From assembly GCF_001424985.1 (NCBI RefSeq), contig NZ_LMDA01000012.1, positions 496,001 through 560,000 of the forward strand: a DNA stretch of 64,000 nt, given 5' to 3'. The DNA is from Rhizobium sp. Root1212 (GTDB taxonomy: Bacteria > Pseudomonadota > Alphaproteobacteria > Rhizobiales > Rhizobiaceae). The notes under the pieces were generated by a model, which searched no databases, had not been told where the DNA came from, and saw only the letters and a list, made by a program, of their open reading frames with translations. Positions 9,729 to 17,437 of the stretch are shown here, in pieces (the stretch's first letter is position 1; each line of letters starts with the position of its first letter). Made by a program: the position numbers and the translations under genes.

Positions 9729-9797
9729 GTGCGGTTCCCTTTGTGATGTCGTTGGGAAAAAATCTACTCTCTGTACACTCATGCACAATTTCGCGAC

Positions 9798-9827
9798 TTG
9801 ACGCTGATTTACGCTAATTTACGCTAT
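9798..9827. promoter_or_regulatory. Three contiguous 10-bp direct repeats in divergent promoter
   Basis: TTGACGCTGA, TTTACGCTAA and TTTACGCTAT follow each other without a gap. They lie between the divergent starts of the binding-protein gene (9728) and the XRE regulator gene (9855). One repeat per helical turn places the same face of DNA three times, as expected for cooperative binding. Autoregulation by the XRE protein is an inference. CTTGAC at 9797 and CTATAC at 9824 overlap the array but are 21 bases apart, longer than a normal spacer. Confidence 0.5.
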
Positions 9828-9854
9828 ACCTCCGACATCCGGGGACAGCTTGAT

Positions 9855-10646
9855 ATGCGCGACGCCATTTTTCACGAGAACCTACGCCTTGCCTGCGCAA
9901 CACGCCGCTCGATCTCCGAGGTTTGCCGCGACATCGGCATCAACCGCCAGCAGTTCAACCGCTATATCAGCGGCGAGGCGCGGCCCTCGGCCTATAATAT
10001 CGGCCGCATCGCCGCCTTCTTCGGCGTCTCGCCGCAGGATTTCGCGCTTTCGCCAAAGCTTTTCGAAACACGCTTGATCAGGCCGGATCGCGACCGGCTA
10101 CAGGCGGGCTCGCTGCTGGATGGTTTTCCGGGCGACCTTGCGGCGCTTCGCCGGCATGTCGGCTACTATCAGACCTACCATCTTTCGCCGTCATGGCCGG
10201 GGCTGGCGGTGTCGTCCTGCTCGCGGCTTTTCGAGGACAATGGTTCGATCCGGGTGAAATCGATCGAGCGTATCCGCGATACTGCCAACGAGATCGTGCA
10301 GTTTTCGAAATATGTCGGGCTTGCCACCTACTGGCGCAACCGCATCTTCATTGCCGAGCGAAGCGTCGGGCGCCAGCCGATGCTGTCGCAGACCATCCTG
10401 TTGCCGTTCGAGGTGCATCAGAAAGTCTATCTGCGCGGCACGACCATGGGCGTTTCCTGGCGCAAGGAAAATCTGCCCTATGCCTCACGCATGATCTGGC
10501 GCCATATCGGCCAGGAGCCGGACTTGAGGCAGATGCTATCGCGTTGCGGCGTGCTGGCGCTGAACTCGCGGCAAATGCCGGCGATGGTTCGGCATTTTCT
10601 GGAAACACCGAGCGCCGAAGTGCTGACGCTGCCCTCCGATTATTGA
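9855..10646 (+). CDS. XRE-type helix-turn-helix transcriptional regulator
   Basis: The 263-residue protein has an N-terminal Cro/CI-like helix-turn-helix (about residues 5-60, with SISEVCRDIGINRQQFNRYISGEARPS and IAAFFGVSPQDF). A roughly 200-residue C-terminal domain without a motif I recognise may sense a ligand. The ATG at 9855 is preceded by GGGGA with normal spacing; a longer frame would need a TTG inside the repeats at 9798. It diverges from the peptide-type binding-protein gene and stands inside the ABC cluster, so it probably controls that cluster. Confidence 0.82.
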   Translation: MRDAIFHENLRLACATRRSISEVCRDIGINRQQFNRYISGEARPSAYNIGRIAAFFGVSPQDFALSPKLFETRLIRPDRDRLQAGSLLDGFPGDLAALRRHVGYYQTYHLSPSWPGLAVSSCSRLFEDNGSIRVKSIERIRDTANEIVQFSKYVGLATYWRNRIFIAERSVGRQPMLSQTILLPFEVHQKVYLRGTTMGVSWRKENLPYASRMIWRHIGQEPDLRQMLSRCGVLALNSRQMPAMVRHFLETPSAEVLTLPSDY

Positions 10647-10703
10647 GGGATGCGGCCGGGTGGCTGCGTGTTATGGTTTGTCGGTTCGATGGAGGAGGAA
10701 ACC

Positions 10704-11042
10704 ATGAGGACAAGACTGCTGACTTGCGCCTGCCTGCTGTTCGGTGGTTATCCGGCCGCAAGTTTTGCCGAAGACGCTGCTGCGATCCCGCCTTGTGCGC
10801 TGTCCGGTGCCGTCAGCGTCATGATCGGCGGTGCGCCGGCTCTCAGGCTTTCCGATGTCGCCAAATGCCCGCCGGAACTCTACGAGGTCGTGCCGAGCAT
10901 CATGATCGAGGGCCAGCCGGTGGTGCATTTCCGCGGCGGCTCGGATGGCAAGACGACCTGTGCCGCCAAGAGCGAGGGCAGCGTGACGATGGAAGGAGAG
11001 GCGGCGAACAGGCTGGGGGATGTGGCGTGTAAGACCGAGTAG
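10704..11042 (+). CDS. Small exported PAAR-like protein
   Basis: This 112-residue protein starts at an ATG after a perfect GGAGGAGG site (10691). It has a Sec signal (MRTRLLTCACLLFGGY...ASFA). The mature part is short-repeat beta structure: GAVSVMIGGAPALRLSDVAKC and later EGSVTMEGEAANRLGDVAC resemble the two halves of a PAAR fold, in which motifs of the form PAARxGD recur. PAAR proteins normally cap type VI secretion spikes in the cytoplasm and lack signal peptides, so this is a divergent exported relative. No secretion genes are near. Four cysteines in the mature part could form disulfides. Confidence 0.7.
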   Translation: MRTRLLTCACLLFGGYPAASFAEDAAAIPPCALSGAVSVMIGGAPALRLSDVAKCPPELYEVVPSIMIEGQPVVHFRGGSDGKTTCAAKSEGSVTMEGEAANRLGDVACKTE

Positions 11043-11057
11043 CGGCTTGCTCGATCA

Positions 11058-11182
11058 TCCCCTCTCCCCGCTTGCGGGGAGAGGGCTAGGGTGAGGGGCA
11101 ACTCACGATCCCCGAAGATTTCGAGGCTTCCGCCCCTCATCCGGCCTGTCGGCCACCTTCTCCCCGCAGGCAGGGAGAAGGG
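11058..11182. repeat. RIME-like palindromic intergenic repeat, copy 2
   Basis: It consists of CCCCTCTCCCCGCTTGCGGG and GGCTAGGGTGAGGGGC, a 30-base variable centre, then CCCCTCATCCGGCC and CTCCCCGCAGGCAGGGAG. It lies between the convergent ends of the PAAR-like gene and the ABC ATPase gene, where it may act as a bidirectional stem at both mRNA ends. Confidence 0.85.
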
Positions 11183-11197
11183 ACAAGCGGCAAGTTC

Positions 11198-12829
11198 TCA
11201 GTTCCCCGCGCTCTCCATCCGCCGCGTCACCAGCACCTTCTCCAGCCAGCCGATTTCCATTTCCGGAACCGACTTCAACAATAGGTCCGTGTAGTCATCG
11301 AACGGCGGAGACAGCACCTTCGACTTCGGTCCGAAGCGTACCAGCTTGCCCCGGTGCATGACGGCGACACTGTCGGCGATGGCGCGGACGATGGCGATGT
11401 CGTGGGTGATAAAGACATAGGAAACAGCGGTTTCCTCCTGCAGCTTCAGAAGAAGATTGAGGATACCTTCCGCCACCAGCGGATCAAGCGCAGAGGTCGG
11501 TTCGTCGCAGAGGATCAGTTCCGGCTTAGCGGCAAGCGCGCGGGCGATGGCGACGCGCTGTTTCTGGCCGCCGGAAAGTTCGGCCGGGTAGCGGTCGAGG
11601 AACCGGTCTCCCAGTTCGATCTGGTCGAGCAGTTCCTTCACCCGCTCCGTCTTCTTGGCGCCGTGCACGCCGTAATAGAAGGTGATCGGGCGGCCGATGA
11701 TGTCGCGCACCGTCTGGCGCGGGTTCATCGCCGTATCGGCCATCTGGTAGATCATCTGCACCCGGCGAAGCTCTTCCTTGCTGCGGCCGCTGAGGGCCGG
11801 CGGAAGCTGCTTGCCATCGAAGGTGATGCGGCCTTCGCTCGGCGGCAAAAGGCCGGTGATGACGCGGGCGAGCGTCGATTTGCCCGAGCCGCTTTCGCCG
11901 ACGATCGCCAGCGTCTGCCCCTTCGGTAGATGCATGGTGACGTTGTGCAGCACCTTGAAGCCGTTGCCGTAGCCGGCGCTGACATTCTCGATGTTGAGCA
12001 GCTTGTTCGACTGGTCGGCGGCCTCGTCGCGCTTGGTCTGGCGCACGCTGACGAGGGCGCGGGTATAGTCCTGCGTCGGAGCTTCGATGATCTGTTTCGT
12101 CGAGCCGTATTCCACCATCTTGCCGTGGCGCAGCACCATGATGTCGTCGGAGATCTGGGCGACGACGGCGAGGTCGTGGGTGATGTAGAGGGCTGCGGTG
12201 TGCGTTTCCTCGATGGCGTGCTTGATGGCGGCGAGAACGTCGATCTGGGTGGTGACGTCGAGCGCCGTCGTCGGCTCGTCGAAAACGATCAGTTCCGGGT
12301 TGGGGCAGAGCGCCATGGCGGTCATGGCGCGCTGCAACTGGCCGCCGGAGACCTGATGCGGATAACGCTCGCCAAAGGTTTCCGGGTTCGGCAAGCCGAG
12401 CACGCGGAAGAGGTAAAGCGCCCGTTTCTCGGCGTCCTGCCGGCTCATGATGCCGTGGCGCAGCGATGCCTCGATCACCTGTTCGCCCAGCCTGTGGGCC
12501 GGGTTGAAGGCTGCGGCGGCCGATTGCGCGACGTAACAGACCTTGCAGCCGCGCACGGAGCGGATGCCGCCACGCCCGAGCTTCAGGATGTCCTTGCCGT
12601 TCAGCAGCACTTCGCCGCTGACGATGGAGGCGCCGCCGCGGCCATAGGCGAGGGCGGAGAGGCCGATGGTCGACTTGCCGGCGCCGGATTCGCCGATCAG
12701 GCCGAGCACCTTGCCCTTCTCGACGGAGAAGGAGACATTGTCGACGAGCGTCACCGTCTTCGGCGGCTCGCCCGGCGGGTAGCTGGTCGCCACGATCTTC
12801 AGGTTCTTGACGGTCAAGAGATCAGGCAT
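11198..12829 (-). CDS. Oligopeptide-type ABC transporter, fused double ATPase (DppD-DppF)
   Basis: The 543-residue protein contains two complete nucleotide-binding domains in tandem. The first has GESGAGKST, VSGGQLQR and LIVFDEPTTALD. The second has GESGSGKST, LSGGQKQR and LILCDEPTSALD. This is the one-chain equivalent of separate DppD and DppF subunits and would drive the permeases encoded just upstream. The ATG at 12829 has GGGAGG 8 bases before it and is preferred to the GTG at 12835. It overlaps the permease gene by 8 bases. It is the last gene of an operon that begins with the binding protein at 16350. Confidence 0.93.
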   Translation of the reverse strand: MPDLLTVKNLKIVATSYPPGEPPKTVTLVDNVSFSVEKGKVLGLIGESGAGKSTIGLSALAYGRGGASIVSGEVLLNGKDILKLGRGGIRSVRGCKVCYVAQSAAAAFNPAHRLGEQVIEASLRHGIMSRQDAEKRALYLFRVLGLPNPETFGERYPHQVSGGQLQRAMTAMALCPNPELIVFDEPTTALDVTTQIDVLAAIKHAIEETHTAALYITHDLAVVAQISDDIMVLRHGKMVEYGSTKQIIEAPTQDYTRALVSVRQTKRDEAADQSNKLLNIENVSAGYGNGFKVLHNVTMHLPKGQTLAIVGESGSGKSTLARVITGLLPPSEGRITFDGKQLPPALSGRSKEELRRVQMIYQMADTAMNPRQTVRDIIGRPITFYYGVHGAKKTERVKELLDQIELGDRFLDRYPAELSGGQKQRVAIARALAAKPELILCDEPTSALDPLVAEGILNLLLKLQEETAVSYVFITHDIAIVRAIADSVAVMHRGKLVRFGPKSKVLSPPFDDYTDLLLKSVPEMEIGWLEKVLVTRRMESAGN

Positions 12830-13649
12830 CGCCACGGCCTCCCTTCAGGCTGGAGGTTCGTTTCATCAGCCAGTCGACGACGAGGTTGACGCAGATGGCA
12901 AGGGCCGCAATCGCGCCACCGGGAATGAGGGCGGCGTTGATGCCGAAGATGATGCCGTCCTTGTTGTCCTTGACCATGCCGCCCCAGTCCGCCGCCGGCG
13001 GCTGAATGCCGAGGCCGAGGAAGGAGAGGGTGGAGAGGAACAGGATCGAGAAGGCGAAGCGCAGGCCGAATTCGGCAAGCAGCGGGGAAAGCGTGTTCGG
13101 CAGGATTTCGCGAAAGATGATCCAGCCGGTGCCTTCGCCGCGCAGGCGCGCCGCCTCGACGAACTCCATGACAGCCACATCGAGCGCCACCGCGCGGCCG
13201 ATGCGGAAGACGCGGGTGCTGTCCAGCACTGCCATGACGAGGATCAGAATCCACAGGTGCTGCGGCAGCACCGCCAGCACGACGAGGGCGAAGATCAGGG
13301 TCGGGATCGCCATCATCAGGTCGTTGAAGCGGGAGAACAACTGGTCGATGAAGCCGCCGGTGACGGCCGCCGTAAACGACAAGAGCATGCCCAGCGAAAA
13401 CGAAATGACGGTTGCCGCCAGCGCCACGAAGATGGTGGTGCGGGCGCCGTAGATCAGGCGCGACAGCAGGTCGCGGCCGAGATTGTCGGTGCCGAGCAGA
13501 TAGTCGCCACCGCCCGGCAGCCAGATGTCGCCCACCACCTGGCTTTCGCCGAAGGGGGCGATAAAGGGGGCGAAGAGGGCGCAGATAAGGGCAACGGCAA
13601 TACCGACGAAACCAACCCAGGCGCTCAAGGGGATAGCTCTCAGGTTCAT
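12822..13649 (-). CDS. Oligopeptide-type ABC permease (DppC-like)
   Basis: A 275-residue inner-membrane protein with about six membrane segments and the binding-protein-dependent transport signature (EAARLRGEGTGWIIFREILPN, the EAA loop that contacts the ATPase). The N-terminus (WVGFVGIAVALICALFAPFIAPF) and the LGTDNLGRDLLSRLIYGARTT block are typical of DppC/OppC. It overlaps the DppB-like gene by ATGA and the ATPase gene by 8 bases, which points to strict co-translation. Confidence 0.93.
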   Translation of the reverse strand: MNLRAIPLSAWVGFVGIAVALICALFAPFIAPFGESQVVGDIWLPGGGDYLLGTDNLGRDLLSRLIYGARTTIFVALAATVISFSLGMLLSFTAAVTGGFIDQLFSRFNDLMMAIPTLIFALVVLAVLPQHLWILILVMAVLDSTRVFRIGRAVALDVAVMEFVEAARLRGEGTGWIIFREILPNTLSPLLAEFGLRFAFSILFLSTLSFLGLGIQPPAADWGGMVKDNKDGIIFGINAALIPGGAIAALAICVNLVVDWLMKRTSSLKGGRGDA

Positions 13650-14761
13650 CGCGGGTGCCTCAGTCGTGGATTGGCCATGATGGCGAGGATATCGGCCGCC
13701 ATGTTGAGGAAGATGTAGAAGGCGGCGAAGATCAGGCCGCAGGCCTGAACGACCGGCATGTCGCGCACGGTCACCGCATCCACCATATATTGCCCCATGC
13801 CTGGATAGACGAAGACGACCTCGACGACGACGACGCCGACGACGAGATAAGCGAGGTTGAGAGCCACCACGTTGATGACCGGCGCCACGGCGTTGGGAGC
13901 CGCGTGGCGGGCGATGATGCGGAAGGCGCCGAGACCCTTGAGTTCGGCGGTCTCGACATAAGCCGAGGACATGACGTTGAGGATCGCCGCCCGCGTCATG
14001 CGCATCATGTGGGCGAGAACGACGAGGACCAATGTGGCCACAGGCAGGGCGATGGCAGAGAGACGCTCCATGAAGCCCATGCTGTCATAAACGGTAGCCG
14101 GGAAGGTCGCGACGCCCCATTTCACCGCGAAGAATACGATGAGAATATAGCCGACGAAGAATTCCGGCAGCGAAATCGCCGCCAGCGACACGACATTGAT
14201 GATCTTGTCCGGCAGCCGGTTTCGGAACTGCACGGCGAGCATGCCGAGGCAGATGGCGAGCGGAACCGAGATAAGGGCGGCGAAAAAGGCGAGGAACAGC
14301 GAATTGCCGAGCCGCTTGCCGATCTGCTCGCTGACGGAATTTCGGCTGGCCCAGGACGTGCCGAAATCGCCTTGCAGCGCATGGCCGAGCCAGGAGAAAT
14401 AGCGCTCCGTCACCGGCCGGTCGAGGCCGAGATCCTTGCGGATGTTTTCCACCGCCTGCGGGGTTGCCGACTGGCCGAGATAGGTGGTGGCGAAATCGCC
14501 GGGGAGCGCTTCGACGCCGCCGAAGATCATCAGCGACACCGCAAACAGCAGGCCGACGCTCAGACCCAACCGCTGGAGGATGAGGGCCGCCATCGGTCGG
14601 CGACGAACGAAGCGTCGCCAGAAGCCGGCATCGACGAGGCCCGTGTTCATGGTGGCGATGACGCCCGATCCGGCAACGGCTGCGGCTTGCGGCTGGGTGG
14701 TCCCAGCCGCAAGCGTTTCAGACGTCGGTGCCGGACCATTTTCTGGTCCGAGCGCCGCCAT
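13646..14761 (-). CDS. Oligopeptide-type ABC permease (DppB-like)
   Basis: The 371-residue inner-membrane subunit has the DppB hallmarks: LSVGLLFAVSLMIFGGVEALPGD near the first membrane segment, the large periplasmic loop with YFSWLGHALQGDFGTSW, and the EAA loop ETAELKGLGAFRIIARHAAPN. The first 50 residues are a hydrophilic extension rich in Ala, Gly and Thr that most DppB proteins lack. Its start codon overlaps the stop of the binding-protein gene (TAATG), so the gene order is binding protein, DppB, DppC, fused ATPase. Confidence 0.92.
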   Translation of the reverse strand: MAALGPENGPAPTSETLAAGTTQPQAAAVAGSGVIATMNTGLVDAGFWRRFVRRRPMAALILQRLGLSVGLLFAVSLMIFGGVEALPGDFATTYLGQSATPQAVENIRKDLGLDRPVTERYFSWLGHALQGDFGTSWASRNSVSEQIGKRLGNSLFLAFFAALISVPLAICLGMLAVQFRNRLPDKIINVVSLAAISLPEFFVGYILIVFFAVKWGVATFPATVYDSMGFMERLSAIALPVATLVLVVLAHMMRMTRAAILNVMSSAYVETAELKGLGAFRIIARHAAPNAVAPVINVVALNLAYLVVGVVVVEVVFVYPGMGQYMVDAVTVRDMPVVQACGLIFAAFYIFLNMAADILAIMANPRLRHPR

Positions 14762-16350
14762 TACGCGTCGAGCCAGACGCGGGTTGCGACATAGCCGTTC
14801 GACATGTCGTTGCCGATATCGTGGACGTAACCCTTCACGTTCTTGCCGCAGGCGTTCACGAAGTCGTTGAACATCGGCAGGATCAGGCCGCCTTCGTCAC
14901 GCACCATCATTGCCATGGTGCGGTACATGTCCTTGCGCTTGTTCTCGTCGAGTTCCGAGCGGGCTTCGAGCAGAATCTTGTCGAAGTCCGGGCGCAGGAA
15001 GCGGGTGTCGTTCCAGTCGGCCGTCGAGAGATAGGCGGTGGAATACATCTGGTCCTGGGTCGGGCGGCCGCCCCAGTAGGAGGTCGAGAAGGGCTGCACG
15101 TTCCAGACGTTCGACCAGTAGCCGTCGCCGGGTTCTCGCTTCACCTCGATCTCGATACCGGCCTTCTTGGCGCTTTCCTGATAGAGCACGGCCGCATCGA
15201 CCGCGCCGGGGAAGGCAACGTCGGAGGTGCGCAGCAGCACCGAGCCGCTATGGCCGGACTTCTTGTAGTGGAAGGCCGCCTTGTCGGGATCGTAGGCGCG
15301 CTGCTCGATGCCTTCGGGGAAGAGGGCATAGGTCGAGTTGATCGGGAAGTCGTTGCCGACCTTGCCGTAGCCGCCGAGGATCTTCTGGACCATGGTCTCG
15401 CGGTCCATGGCATATTTCAACGCAAGCCGCAGGTCGTTGTTGTCGAACGGTGCGGTGTTGCAGTGCATGATGAAGACGTAGTGGCCGCGGCCGGAGGTCG
15501 AGAGGATTTCGACGTTCGGCGCCTTCTTGAGCAGGTTCACGGTCTTCGGATCGACGCGGTTGATGTAGTGTACCTGGCCGGAGGAGAGGGCGGCGATACG
15601 CGCTGTCGCGTCGTTCATGTTGATGATTTCGATCGAATCGACGAAGCCGCGGTCGGTGCGCCAGTCGTCGGCATTCTTCTCGAAAGTGGCGCGGACGCCC
15701 GGCTCGAAGCTCGAAAGCTTGTAGGGACCCGTGCCGATACCGGCGGTCGGGTTGTCATAGCCGCCGCCCGGCTGGATGACGAGGTGGTAGTCGGTGAGCA
15801 GCAGCGGCAGGTCGGCGTTGCCTTCGGTCAGGACGAGCACGAGCTTGTCGCCGTCGGCCTTGATTCCCTTGATCGATTTCATCACGCCGAGCGCGCCGGA
15901 TTCCGACTTCTCGTCCGTGTGACGCTGCAGGGTCTTGACGACGTCGTCGATGGTCAGTTCCTTGCCGTCGTGGAACTTGACGCCCTTGCGGATGTTGAAG
16001 GTCCAGGTGGCGGCGTCTGCGGAGGGCTCCCAGGATTCGGCGAGCGCCGGCACCGGCTTGCCGGTCAGCGGCTCGGATTCGACCAGCATGTCGCCCCAGC
16101 AGCGGCCGATGCAGAACATCACCTGGGACAGGAATTTCGCCGGATCGTTCGAGTCGGTGGCAGAGCCGCCTTCAAGGCCGAGCTTCAGATGGCCGCCGCG
16201 CTTGGGTTCCTGCGCCATGGCGCTTTCGGAAAACAGCGTGCCGGCTGCCGTCGCGGCAATACCGAAGGCTGCCGCGCGGCCCATGAACTCGCGGCGGTTC
16301 ATCTTGCCAAGCGTGACCTGGCTAGTCAGAAAATTCTTATAATCGCTCAT
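14761..16350 (-). CDS. Oligopeptide-type ABC substrate-binding protein, paralogue 2 (Tat signal)
   Basis: A 529-residue family 5 binding protein and first gene of the four-gene ABC operon. Residues 17-48 form a twin-arginine signal (NRREFMGRAAAFGIAA, then SAMA). The mature protein starts EPKRGGHLKLGLEGG and is closely similar to paralogue 1 at 8139-9728 throughout, so the two arose by duplication and probably bind related ligands. The ATG used has AGGGGA only one base away; an internal ATG at 16299 lacks a site. An inverted repeat at 16577-16597 lies in its long upstream region. Confidence 0.9.
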   Translation of the reverse strand: MSDYKNFLTSQVTLGKMNRREFMGRAAAFGIAATAAGTLFSESAMAQEPKRGGHLKLGLEGGSATDSNDPAKFLSQVMFCIGRCWGDMLVESEPLTGKPVPALAESWEPSADAATWTFNIRKGVKFHDGKELTIDDVVKTLQRHTDEKSESGALGVMKSIKGIKADGDKLVLVLTEGNADLPLLLTDYHLVIQPGGGYDNPTAGIGTGPYKLSSFEPGVRATFEKNADDWRTDRGFVDSIEIINMNDATARIAALSSGQVHYINRVDPKTVNLLKKAPNVEILSTSGRGHYVFIMHCNTAPFDNNDLRLALKYAMDRETMVQKILGGYGKVGNDFPINSTYALFPEGIEQRAYDPDKAAFHYKKSGHSGSVLLRTSDVAFPGAVDAAVLYQESAKKAGIEIEVKREPGDGYWSNVWNVQPFSTSYWGGRPTQDQMYSTAYLSTADWNDTRFLRPDFDKILLEARSELDENKRKDMYRTMAMMVRDEGGLILPMFNDFVNACGKNVKGYVHDIGNDMSNGYVATRVWLDA

Positions 16351-16576
16351 TCCCCTGTTCCCTTTTGTCTGTTCGCCGGCGTGATGCCGATCGGTTTTCT
16401 TTGTCCGACGAGGTCCGTGCGCATGATGGATCGCAATGGCCCCAACTACCAGTGGTTTTCGCAGCCTTTTGCGGCCGTCGATTATTGATTGCGGGCTTTC
16501 CGGCTTGGCCGTTTCCCGTTTTCTTTCATGCTATTTTTAAAAACCTCCCTTGTATTCATATGAAAATTCGGCCCAC

Positions 16577-16597
16577 TGCATAAATTTGACTTATGCA
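16577..16597. promoter_or_regulatory. 7-bp inverted repeat in leader region of ABC operon
   Basis: TGCATAA and TTATGCA (perfect arms) flank ATTTGAC. The repeat lies in the 304-bp gap between the enoyl-CoA hydratase stop and the binding-protein start, and no coding frame covers it. It could be an operator for the ABC operon at 16350; nothing else is recognisable in the gap. Confidence 0.35.
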
Positions 16598-16654
16598 AGC
16601 GGAGGTGCTTTCGGCCGTCTCTTCCGGCGCGTTTCCTCGCGCGCCGTTAAGGTG

Positions 16655-17437
16655 TTAACGCCCTTTCCAGACGGGATCGCGCTTCTCGGCAAAGGCGCGG
16701 GCGCCTTCGAGCTGATCCTCGCTGGAATAGAGCACGTCCACCGTCTTCAACTGGCGGCGGGTGATCCTGTTCATGGTCGTCTGGAAGGCCTCGCCCTCGG
16801 CGGCGCGCACGACTTCCTTGATGGCGGCATAGACGAGCGGCGGGCCGCTTTCGAGAAGGCGCGCGACTTCCCAGGCACGCTCTATCAGCCTCTCGGCGGG
16901 CAGGATCTCGTTGACGAAGCCCCAGCGATGGGCCTCCGTCACGTCGAGCCATCGGCCGGTCAAAAGCATGTCCATGGCGATGTGATAGGGAATGCGCTTC
17001 GGCAGCTTGATCGAGGCGGCGTCGGCGACGGTGCCCGAGCGGATTTCCGGCAGCGCGAAGGTCGCGTGTTCGGCGGCAAGGATAAGATCTGTGGACAGGG
17101 CGATTTCGAAGCCGCCGCCGCAGCAGATGCCGTTGATGGCCGCGATGATCGGTTTGTTGAGGTCGCGCAGCTCCTGCATGCCGCCGAAGCCGCCGACGCC
17201 ATAATCGCCATCGACGGCGTCGCCGGCGGCGGCCGCTTTCAAATCCCATCCCGGACAGAAGAACTTTTCACCGGCGCCGGTGATGATCGCAACGCGCAAG
17301 GTCTCGTCGTCCCGGAAGTCGCGAAAAATTTCGCCCATGATGCGCGAGGTGACGAGATCGATTGCGTTGGCTTTCGGCCGGTCGATCGTCACTTCCAGAA
17401 TGCCGCCTTCGCGGCGGGTCTTGATTGGTCCCGTCAT
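16655..17437 (-). CDS. Enoyl-CoA hydratase family, probable crotonobetainyl-CoA hydratase (CaiD-like)
   Basis: The 260-residue crotonase-fold protein has the oxyanion-hole segments AAGDAVDGDYGVGGFGGMQEL and NGICCGGGFEIALSTDLILAAEHATFALPE with glutamate at the usual catalytic position (LPEI). The best match to the pathway is hydration of crotonobetainyl-CoA to L-carnitinyl-CoA. This follows from its place as last gene of an operon with an acyl-CoA ligase, an acyl-CoA dehydrogenase, carnitine dehydrogenase and the 3-keto acid cleavage enzyme. It overlaps the ligase gene by ATGA. Substrate is inferred from context. Confidence 0.85.
   Translation of the reverse strand: MTGPIKTRREGGILEVTIDRPKANAIDLVTSRIMGEIFRDFRDDETLRVAIITGAGEKFFCPGWDLKAAAAGDAVDGDYGVGGFGGMQELRDLNKPIIAAINGICCGGGFEIALSTDLILAAEHATFALPEIRSGTVADAASIKLPKRIPYHIAMDMLLTGRWLDVTEAHRWGFVNEILPAERLIERAWEVARLLESGPPLVYAAIKEVVRAAEGEAFQTTMNRITRRQLKTVDVLYSSEDQLEGARAFAEKRDPVWKGR

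Noticed and set aside
8121-9746. 541-codon plus-strand open frame antisense to the peptide-type binding-protein gene
   Set aside because: It mirrors codon structure of the real minus-strand gene, has no domain pattern and no ribosome site. The same applies to the long antisense frames at 6661-8172, 14728-16488, 17920-19656, 31564-33132 and 58528-60570.
10704-11042. Part of a type VI secretion system
   Set aside because: Only a PAAR-like fold is suggested, the protein has a signal peptide, and no tss genes occur in the window.
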